A stretch of 18,701 nucleotides of DNA, taken from JBBABP01 sp041657585. GTDB taxonomy: Bacteria; Patescibacteriota; Gracilibacteria; Absconditabacterales; Absconditicoccaceae. The stretch is from assembly GCA_041657585.1 (NCBI GenBank), contig JBBABP010000017.1, positions 1-18,701 of the forward strand, in the 5' to 3' direction. This document shows positions 9,336-17,502 of the stretch, piece by piece; within the stretch, counting starts at the first letter, position 1; each line of letters starts with the position of its first letter. Made by a program: the position numbers and the translations under genes. A model generated the notes under the pieces. It saw nothing but the letters and a program-made list of their open reading frames with translations, had not been told where the DNA came from and searched no databases.

Positions 9336-9478
9336 AACATCAGGAAAAAGGGTAAAGGTGAAAAGTAAAAAGTAAAAAATTCCCAATTTCCAACTATGCT
9401 AAAGAAGACTTGCCAGCCACTTCGGAGGGGTTCGCTTCGCTCATTCCTAATTCCAAATTCCTAATTCCAAATTTTTTC
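9336..9478. repeat. Repeat-rich spacer between convergent genes
   Basis: The spacer between the ends of pyruvate kinase (+) and the PKD protein (-) begins with an A/G-rich run (9340-9380) resembling the tract ahead of the giant gene. It continues with 'ttcccaatttcc', a GC-rich patch (cggaggggttcgcttcgctc, about 9423-9442), and a perfect 14-bp tandem repeat, attcctaattccaa, at 9443-9456 and 9457-9470. No gene is supported. It may serve as a shared termination region, but no classical hairpin plus T-run is seen. Confidence 0.55.
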
Positions 9479-11833
9479 CTACCTCACTCTAAGTGCAATT
9501 TCTCAATCAACATTAGGTTTGTTTTCATAAATAACTTGAGCTTTTATTTTGTAATCTCAAACTTTTTCGAATATTTGACTTGTTTGTATACATTCTCTTC
9601 AATTGCATTCCAAAGTTTTGTCATTACCAAAATCTCGTCTTATTTTCAACGGCATTCAATTTATTTCCAAAGAAAAATTAACTCTATCTCATATATTTGC
9701 CACTTGTGCAGGATGAGAATCAATATGAATTTTTAGAGTTGCTAATTGTTTTTTTACGATTATATTATTTTCTGGAGATATGCTAAGTTCACGTCATTTT
9801 TTTGTTTTAATTGTCAAAATTGGTTTATATTCACCATTATCTTTGACTGCATCATAATTATAAGTATGAGAAATTATTGATTCTGAAAAATTCTTTTTTA
9901 TTTCTCCATCACCAAAATTCCAAGTAAAATAGACAATTTCATCAGCAGGGTCGATTAACGTTGTAGTAGATGCATCAAATTTAACAGTGAATGGTTCAAT
10001 TCATACTGTATCAGGAGTGATTTTTAATTTTCAAATTATATCATCTCTTTTTATTTTAATATTAATATTTTTTTCTGTCTTTGTTCAGCGATCTGGATTA
10101 ACTACCACAATTGTCAAAACATGATCCAGGCTATCTTCAATTTTAGTTTCCCAATTTTTATTATCTGTGGACAAGATAGATTTTCCATCAAGCAAAACTT
10201 TTTTTGTTGCTTGAATATCGTTTGGTTGAATTTCATTTATAGTTAATTTTATAATTGTAGGAATTTCTTTGATTATTAAATCGCCATTTTCAAGTCGAAC
10301 TAATTTTCAAGTATTTTCATTTGCTAATTCAAAATTAGGAGAACTAGCTGATTTAAAATTTATATCATACAAAACATTAAAATCTGTTCATCAAACCAAT
10401 ATATCATCGCTTTCACATTCTCATTTTTTGTCTTCATCTGTCAAAAATGTTGCGTTTATAAAGTATGTTCATGCTCAAGGGAATTGAAAATTAAATTTTG
10501 GATTATTTATTTTTATACTATCCAAAGGCTCTTTGCTTTTTTTGTCAATTACATCAAATTGATATTCGTTTATACTTGCAGTATTGTCTATAAAATTTAA
10601 TTCAAATCCATATTGAGTTCAGTTTATTTGTTTGGCTATTATTTCGCAAACAGGGACATCAGATTGTTCAACCCTTATTGGGAAAGTATAAATATAATTA
10701 TTTAATCAAGGAAATCTTACATTCACATCCCAAAGTTTAGCTTGTTTGTAAACATAAGTAAATGTAGCATCATTTTGTCTTTCTTGTGTTCAATCTCAAT
10801 TTACATCCCAAATTATTTTGTAATCTTGTAAATTTAGATCTTTAAAAACTTGAGTTGCATCAAATGTGACTTTATTTGGCACTTTGCCAACTACCATTTC
10901 AGTTTTTTCATCATTAAATAATAAATCATTTTTATTTGGGGTTACTGTGATTTCAGAATCAAAAACTATAGATCATGCTGGAACAGATTTTTGTAACTTT
11001 TCTCAAGTTGGTATGTAGATATAATCCATATTTAATCATAATTCATAGGTTCATTTTTTAAAATATATACAAGATCCATTGAATTGAGCAGAAGTTATAT
11101 CCATAATTAAATTTTGTCAATTTCCACAATCAAGCTGTATTTGAGCAAAAGTTACTTGTCATAAATCTGGCAATATTTTTGCATTAAAATAATTTGTGTT
11201 CAAATTATAAAAAATATTAGCAGGTGCAATTAATTTCAAGCTTGCATCAGAACGAGTATAAACAGGTCATCACTTCAGATTTATATAAGGCATTATAAGT
11301 TTGTCGCTGTCCAAAATATTTTCCACGGAAATATTTTTAATTATACTCAAAACATTCGCTCACAAAACAATAGAAAATAAAAACAAAATAAATCAAAATA
11401 TTGTTCAAACTATATATCGTATTTTTGGCTTATTTTTGATTGTTATCAATCTATATAAATTAACGATCAAAATTCATATTCACAAAAATACAATTAATCC
11501 AAAAAATATTACTGAAAATCAATTTAGTAGCATTTTTGTTGTTGCAGGATCAAGTCATACGCTAGAAAGTTTATTTGGATCTTTTATTAAATTCATAAAT
11601 ATTATTATCAATCATCAAAGTACGATCATAAAAATACTTACACATCATATCAAAAAAGCTTTAATAGAAACTCTTGATCAAACTTTTTTTACTTGAGTCT
11701 GATTTCAAACTTTTTGTTGATTAGCATTTTGTTGTACATTATTTAATGGTTGTTGATTAGGTGTTTGAACGTTTCATTCTGAAGATTTAACTTGATTTTG
11801 ATTAGGATTATTTTGAAAAAATGGATCGAGCAT
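9479..11833 (-). CDS. Membrane-anchored protein with extracytoplasmic PKD-like domains
   Basis: The product is 784 residues. Residues 1-50 are Asn/Gln-rich and disordered. Three hydrophobic helices follow at about 59-83, 101-127 and 140-164. Basic residues flank them so that the N-terminus and the loop between helices 2 and 3 (RLITIKNKPKIR) lie inside and everything after helix 3 lies outside. The roughly 600-residue exterior is beta-rich and contains at least two PKD-type Ig folds. One is around residues 316-372 (VTFDAT, then WDVNGDG at 342). The other is around 610-680 (FTVKFDAST, then WNFGDGE at 638), the family's hallmark. Such domains usually mediate protein or carbohydrate contact at the cell surface. 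No enzyme domain is recognised. It ends in TAG and is divergent from the UPF0489 gene. Adhesion or host contact is a plausible inference only. Confidence 0.85.
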
Positions 11834-11884
11834 TATTTATAATTAAAAAATTAAAATTTACACGCCTCTTTATTTTGGCGGGAA
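11834..11884 (-). promoter_or_regulatory. Conserved hairpin leader, copy 1 (upstream of the PKD gene)
   Basis: On the minus strand this leader reads CCCGCC-AAAATAAAGA-GGCGTG, followed by an AT tail ending at the ATG. The stem is cgcc/ggcg at 11863-11866 and 11877-11880. The core CGCC-AAA(A)TAAAGA-GGCG and the 'gttttaat.ttttaatta..aata-ATG'-like tail recur ahead of the gene at 13032 in the same orientation relative to the start. The hairpin ends 29 nt before this start codon and 26 nt before the other. Function is unknown; a 5'-UTR element or a duplicated promoter/leader is possible. Confidence 0.5.
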
Positions 11885-11912
11885 TTTATAACATATTGAA
11901 TTTAACTAATTA

Positions 11913-12689
11913 ATGCTTATTTTCAAATGAAAAAAGAGCATTTTTAATTTTTCATTATTATTCTTGTACACTTGATTCTATATCACCCAACCATTAGGCA
12001 ACAACAAATTTTCTTACAAAAAAAGAAAATCACTTTGATCAAAAGCTCAAATTTACGTTCCACCATTAATTCAGTGAACATCAAAAGATCTAAAAATTTC
12101 AAATCAGATTTCTTTTGAAGAAGTTGTTAACAACAAATTAATTTCTTGCAAATGATTGCAAAATTTCGTTCAAATCAAAAATTCCAATCCTCCCACATTT
12201 ATTATCGACAATCACAATTATGCTTTATATTTTCGATATCTGGCATATCAAAAAAAAATCATATCCAAAAATAATTTATTAATTCACATAGACCAACATT
12301 CAGATATGAAAAAAAATTATTCAAAACTAAAAGATAATTTTACTTTACGTGATTTATTTCACTTCACTAATTTCAAAACAAATGTGTGAAATTTTATTTC
12401 AATTTCAAAAAAAATCTGACTAGTCAAAAACATCATTCAAATTAGAAGCGATTATTCATTAAATCAGATTTATACAAATTTTCAAAATTTAAAATCTGGC
12501 TACATACTTGATATTGATATTGATTTTCGACAGGGGAAGAACGATTACAAAAAAGATTTCAAAATAATAAAAAAATTAATTTCAAAAGCATCGTTAATTA
12601 CAATCGCAACATCGCCATTTTTTATAGATCAAAAATTAGCAATTACAATTACGAAAAAATTGATTTCAAATTGTTGCACAAATAATTAA
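11913..12689 (+). CDS. UPF0489-type protein with arginase-like Asp/His motifs
   Basis: This 258-residue product (TGA as Gly) resembles the UPF0489 family (human C5orf22 relatives), whose function is unknown. Three motifs support this: FIIDNHNYAL (Asp99, His101), LIHIDQHSDM (Asp127, His129, Asp131) and YILDIDIDFR (Asp200, Asp202, Asp204). The DxHxD and DxDxD patterns recall the binuclear metal site of ureohydrolases, so a metal-dependent hydrolase is a reasonable inference, not a demonstrated activity. The ATG at 11913 is the only in-frame ATG upstream of the conserved part. It is preceded by an in-frame TAA at 11907 and has no ribosome binding site. The first 25 residues are hydrophobic in part and poorly conserved-looking, so a later non-ATG start cannot be excluded. 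A 37-bp gap separates it from the next small gene. Confidence 0.72.
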
Positions 12690-12726
12690 TATATGTTTTT
12701 ATATTTAAAAAATAACAAATATTCAA

Positions 12727-12936
12727 ATGATTGAAAATTTACAAAAATTTGAAGAAAAACAAAAAAAATCTTTGATGCAAACAATATGAAGTAAATTACG
12801 AATTTGATTGGACGATTTGGTTCGTACAATATGATTTTGAGAAAAATCAACCATTTCAAAAAATCCGTCTAATCGTATTTCAACAGAACTTGATAGATAT
12901 GAAAATAAAAAAATTTCTCAAAGCAAACCCTTTTAA
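12727..12936 (+). CDS. Small hypothetical protein (69 residues)
   Basis: This short frame is open only with TGA as Gly and I do not recognise it. It is basic and predicted mostly helical: MIENLQKFEEKQKKSLMQ, then a segment with GSKLRIGLDDLVRTIGFGE, and a polar C-terminus ending SKPF. There is no signal peptide, membrane helix or cysteine motif. It sits 37 bp after the UPF0489-type gene on the same strand and 95 bp before the release-factor-like gene. Its three TGA codons, spaced within ordinary-looking sequence, and its codon use similar to its neighbours favour a real gene, but the length leaves doubt. Confidence 0.55.
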
Positions 12937-12950
12937 TTTAAAAAAATAGT

Positions 12951-12956
12951 TATACT
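12951..12956 (+). promoter_or_regulatory. Possible -10 box ahead of the 13032-17365 cluster
   Basis: TATACT (preceded by TAGT) is close to the TATAAT consensus and lies 75 bases before the release-factor-like gene and about 28 bases before the hairpin leader. No good -35 box is visible at the right distance. The base composition makes chance matches likely. Confidence 0.25.
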
Positions 12957-12981
12957 AAACCGCTTACTTCCTAATCTTTTA

Positions 12982-13031
12982 ATCCTCGCCAAATAAAGAG
13001 GCGAGCAAGTTTTAATCTTTTAATTAAATAA
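12982..13031 (+). promoter_or_regulatory. Conserved hairpin leader, copy 2 (upstream of the GGQ protein)
   Basis: A perfect 6-bp stem, CTCGCC (12985-12990) with GGCGAG (13000-13005), encloses the loop AAATAAAGA. An AT-rich tail then runs to the ATG at 13032. Loop, inner stem and tail closely match the leader of the PKD gene at 11834-11884. The stem is not followed by a T-run typical of a terminator, so I favour a 5'-UTR element of the downstream cluster. A terminator for the preceding small gene remains an alternative. Confidence 0.5.
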
Positions 13032-13367
13032 ATGACAAACCAACAAATAATTGATAACATATTAAAATATGAAATCCATTTTCATTTTTCCAAAAGCTGA
13101 TGACATGGGTGACAAAAAGTAAATAAAAAAAACACAAAAGCGGAACTTTTTTTCAACATTCACGATTCAAATTTTCTTTCTGATGATCAAAAAAAATCTT
13201 TAATTCAAGTTGCAGGACATAGAGTTCATCATCACGAAGGTATTCTGATTCTTACAGATAAAGAAGAAAGACTGCAATATCAAAACAAAAAAAAAGTCAC
13301 AAAACATTTCATTATTTTATTAAATGAAGCTTTAAACATGCCAATCAGAAATAATTTATTATTTTAA
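13032..13367 (+). CDS. GGQ release-factor-like peptidyl-tRNA hydrolase (ArfB/MTRFR type)
   Basis: This 111-residue protein is a stand-alone RF-1 domain. Its core, HFHFSKSGGHGGQKVNKKNT (residues 16-35), is the family signature, in which GGQ (Gly26-Gly27-Gln28) hydrolyses peptidyl-tRNA on the ribosome. It lacks the codon-recognition domains of RF1/RF2, so it should act in ribosome rescue like ArfB (YaeJ) or mitochondrial MTRFR (C12orf65). The Lys/Arg-rich C-terminal tail that ArfB inserts into the empty mRNA channel is not apparent: the protein ends NMPIRNNLLF. Gly23, Gly24 and the catalytic Gly27 (13110-13112) are all TGA codons. It begins a tight cluster, 7 bp ahead of the P-type ATPase, behind a conserved hairpin leader. 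Ends in TAA. Confidence 0.88.
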
Positions 13368-13374
13368 TTAAATT

Positions 13375-16152
13375 ATGCTCAAAAAACCTTATTATCAACT
13401 TTCTCCAGAAGAAACATTAATTTCATTAAATACAAGCAAAAATTGACTTACAGAAGATGAGGTTATATTAAGACAAAAAATATATTGAAAAAATATTTTA
13501 AAAAAAATCTGACAAATTCCAGTATTATTGAAATTTTTCAAACAATTCAAAGATGCACTGATCATATTACTTATTATAAGTACATTTATTTCTTTGTATT
13601 TACAAGATTATAGATGAGCAACTATACTTTGATTGATAGTTGTTTTAAATGCTATTATATGATACATACAAGAAGCTAAAGCAGAAAAAATAATGGAATC
13701 ATTGAAAAAAATGATTACATCTGTTTCAAAAGTCAAAAGAAATTGAAAATTAATAGAAGAAAAAACAGAAAATTTGGTCCCATGAGATATTATTTATCTT
13801 GAAGAGTGAGAGAACGTACCAGCAGATTTGAGAATAATACAAGAGTCAGATTTTCAAACTAATGATTTCTCTTTGACATGAGAATCTAATCCAGTTAATA
13901 AATTTACTCATGCAATAGGTTGAGATGTGGCATTATCTGAAAAAAATAATTCTGTTTTTATGTGAACAAATGTGGCAACTGGATATTGTCGATGAATTGT
14001 AATTTGAACAGGGATGAATACAGAACTTGGCAGAATTGCAAATTTATCACAGACCACAGTTTATCAACCAACACCATTACAAAAAGAAATGTCAGATATT
14101 GCAAAAAAATTAATAATCTGAACTATAATTCTTTGAGTAATTTTAGTCGCAGTTGCTTTGCTTGCAAATTTTACTCTCAAGGAAGCTTTTATATTTGCAG
14201 TTTGATTAGCCGCAGCTATGGTTCCTCAATGATTACCAGCACAAGTTAATGTTGCTCTGACTTCAGCATCATGAAGATTAGCCAAAAATAATGCCTTAGT
14301 CAAACAATTAGCTTCGGTAGAAACTTTGGGTTGTGTAAATATAATTTGTACAGATAAAACTTGAACTCTGACAAAAAATGAAATGACAGTCAAGAAAATT
14401 TATCTTTGATGACAAATTTATGAAATTACCTGATCTTGATACCAACCTATATGAACGATACAAAAATCACTTAAAAATAAATTCATCGATTTCAATCCAA
14501 AAGATTTATCACAATTTATTGACACTCGAAAACATTTTTTTTACTCATGATTTCTTGCTTCAAATGCAAAAATAAACTGTCCAGATGAAGAGCATCAACT
14601 GCGATATTCTATTTGAGATCCAACAGAATCAGCATTAGTTAGTTTAGCTCAAAAAGTATGATTTGATACAGAAAAATTAAATGACAAATTTCAGCAATAT
14701 CATCAATTTTGATTTGATGCTTATAGAAAAATGATGTCGTCGATTCGTTGTGTTGATGGCAAAGATTATGTTTATGTCAAATGATCTGCAAGAGCTATAT
14801 TAGATAATTCTACGCAAATATTTGATTGAAAAAAAATTAGAAAAATTACAAAAGCAGATCAAGACGAAATTTTAAATCAAGTAGAAAAACTTGCATCACA
14901 GGCTATGAGAAATTTGGCGATAGCATACAAGCCAATAAAAAAATATGACTCAACGCTAAAGATGCAAGAAGCTGAATCAGATTTAATTTTTTTATGATTT
15001 GTTAGTATTATTGACCCACCTAGAGAAGAGGTAGCAACAGCAATTCAGTCAGCTAAAGATGCAAATATCAAAATAATTATAATTACTTGAGATTACTGAC
15101 TTACTGCACAAGCTATAGCAGAAAAAATTTGACTATGAACATCCAAAAATATTTTAATTATCAAATGAGATGATCTAAAAAATAAATCTGATATTCAATT
15201 AACTAACGATTTGCAAAACAACAAATATATTATTTTTTCTAGATCTTCGCCAGAAGATAAACTTAGAATAGTTAACTTATTAAAAAAGACTGATTATGTG
15301 GTCGCAGTTACTTGAGATTGAATCAATGATGCCCCCGCACTAAAAAATGCTGATATATGAGTTGCTATGTGAAAAATATGAACTGATGTTGCAAAAGAAG
15401 CATCAGAAATTGTACTTTTAGATGATAGTTTTTCTACATTGATATATGCAATTCAGCAATGAAGAATAATATATCAAAATCTCAGAAAAACAATTCTTTC
15501 TTGTATTACTTCAAATTGATGAGAACTTTTTGCAATACTTACTAGTTTAGTTAGTCAAGTATTATTTGGTCTTCCAATTGCCATTACGCCTATTCAAATA
15601 TTAACAATTGATTTGATATGAGAAATGTGACCATTAACTGCTTTGGCTCGAGATCCAGCAAAAAATGATCTGATGCATGATAAGCCTAGAAACATCAAAA
15701 ATTATTTAATCAATAAATCGGCGATTATAGATCTTATTCGATCTTGAGCTTTGATGTGAATAATATGATTTTTATCTTATATATTATATTTTGTTTTTAA
15801 TTGAATTTCTTTAAAATGAATTGAAACAAACACTATAATTTATATGACAGGAACTTCTATTACTTATACAAGCATATTATTTTGTCAATTTGCTAATATT
15901 TTTTCACGTAGAGCTGGATTATATGATTCAGTGTTTACATCATATCTACGATCAAACAAAAAATTATTATTTGCTATTTTAATATCTTTAATTTGTATGA
16001 TGATTTTGATTTATTTCAAACCAATAAGTAGCTATTTCAACTTCTGAGCAATGTCTTTACAAGATCGATTATTCCCAATTGTTTGATGATTAGTATTTTT
16101 ATTCATACGTGAATGATACAAATTAATATTAAAAAATAACAATGCAATATAA
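13375..16152 (+). CDS. P2-type cation-transporting ATPase
   Basis: This 925-residue, roughly ten-helix membrane pump couples ATP hydrolysis to cation transport. All P-type landmarks are present: actuator motif TGES (168-171), phosphorylation site DKTGTLT with Asp327, nucleotide-binding KGSA (469-472), and hinge TGDGINDAPA (646-655). The N-terminal cation ATPase domain and C-terminal helices place it near SERCA and Na,K-ATPase (P2). In helix 4 the usual PEGLP is PQGLP (Gln285 for the cation-binding Glu). Helix 5 keeps Asn714 and Glu717. Helix 6 reads TIDLIGEMGP (Asp746, Gly749, Glu750), close to the Na,K-ATPase 'CIDLGTDMVP'. The transported ion therefore cannot be named. Invariant glycines in TGES, DKTGT, KGSA and TGDG are TGA. 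It follows the GGQ gene by 7 bp and overlaps the next gene by 11 bp. Confidence 0.94.
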
Positions 16153-17365
16153 AATTTTTTGATGTAAACTAAATAAATTTTATTTAAACAAACGGTTAAA
16201 TTATTTTAATCAAACATTTTCTGATAATTCAGACAAATTTCTACTTACAACTTGCGTTGTGACGGACAGGGCAAAAACAAAACGACTCAAAGAAGTTAAA
16301 CAAATAATAAAAAGCTGAAAAAAAATTTACATTACTGGATGTGGAACTTTGGAAAAATGAAAACTTATCTACAAATCCAAATTCTACAATATTTATCCAG
16401 AATTAAAAGAATTTAAAAATCAGATTTATCTTCTTCCAGAACAACCTAAAATTAATTCATCAAAAATAAAACTAACAAAATTAATTCCAAGCGAAAAAAA
16501 TATTTATACTAGAAAATTTATCGTTATACAAAATGGTTGCGATAATTTTTGTAGTTTTTGTTTGACAGTCAAAAAGAGGGGGAATCATCGAAATAGACCA
16601 GCAAAAGAAATTATAAATGAAATTAATGATTTTCAAAACTCCTGATGAAAAGAAATTATTCTGACTTGAGTCAACTTAGCTGCTCGATGATGCAAAGATA
16701 CCAAAAAGCCAAGTCAGTCAAAATTTCCTAAACTTTTAAAGGCAATTTTAACTCAAACAAAAATACCAAGGATCAGAATTTCAAGTTTGTGACCAGAATA
16801 TTTAAGTGACGAGTTTTTCAAAATTATTTCTTCCAAAAGATTTCTGCCTCATTTTCATATTTCTATTCAAAGTTTTTCCGATAATATTTTAAAATCAATG
16901 AATAGAAATTACAATTACCAAGACTTATCTTCAGTTATTTCAAAATTTAAAAAATTAAAAAGATCAGACAAAAATCAGATTTCAATTTGAGCAGATATTA
17001 TTATTTGATTCCCTGGGGAGACAGAAGGGGACTTTACGGAGACATTGGAGAATGTTAAGAAGTTTCAAATTACCAAAATTCATTCATTTCCATTTTCCAA
17101 ACATTCTAAATGAGAAACTGTACCTGCAAGTAAATTCAAAAATCAAGTTGACGACAAAACAAAAAAAGAAAGGCAAAAAATATTATTAAATCTGACTGAT
17201 AAAATTAGAGAAAAATTTATTTTACGCAACAAAAATTTACATCATAATGTTTTAATCGAGTGATTCAAAGATGGTAAATGGCACTGACGAACATGAAATT
17301 ATATTCAGGCTAATTTAAATTGAGATTTTAAAAGATGAGAGATTGTGAGCGTTGAGAAATTATAG
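16142..17365 (+). CDS. mtaB: MtaB/MiaB-type radical SAM tRNA methylthiotransferase
   Basis: This 407-residue enzyme should add a methylthio group to the modified A37 of tRNA. The N-terminal UPF0004 domain supplies three cluster cysteines: Cys8 in FGCKLN, Cys38 in TTCVVT and Cys67 in TGC. The radical SAM motif CxxxCxxC is at Cys133, Cys137 and Cys140 (GCDNFCSFC). ILTGVNLAARG, RISSLGPEYL, HISIQS, and IIIGFPGETEGDF follow in the expected order, then a short TRAM-like end (HGRTGNYIQANLNG). 'CVVTDRAKTKR' resembles the MtaB branch (t6A37) more than MiaB (i6A37), so I favour MtaB. It is slightly shorter than the usual 430-450 residues. The start ATG overlaps the ATPase gene by 11 bp, consistent with translational coupling. 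Ends in TAG. Confidence 0.88.
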
Positions 17366-17473
17366 TAATGGTTAATTATTTTATTCTATAGTTTTTATCG
17401 ATATTTTCTTAGTTACTAATTTGTTCCGCAAATTTATTTTTTCAACGAAGTTTATTTATATATCTCGATCAGC
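17366..17473. other. Spacer between convergent genes, including a former gene end
   Basis: This AT-rich spacer has no gene on the plus strand. On the minus strand it carries codons that would extend the neighbouring repeat protein (reading INKLRGKNKFAEQISN to a TAA at 17409-17411) if a 23-bp duplication were removed. No clear terminator is visible. Confidence 0.4.
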
Positions 17474-17502
17474 CTATAATATATATCTCGATCAGCCTAT
17501 AA
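17457..17502. repeat. Perfect 23-bp tandem duplication
   Basis: The unit at 17457-17479 is repeated exactly at 17480-17502, with the core atctcgatcagcctata. Because 23 is not a multiple of three, the duplication shifts the frame of the minus-strand gene and places a TAG stop (17474-17476) inside the copy nearest the end of the gene. Confidence 0.95.

Noticed and set aside
11301..11696. A 131-residue plus-strand open frame.
   Set aside because: It is the antisense shadow of the membrane-helix region of the PKD protein gene and shows no motif.
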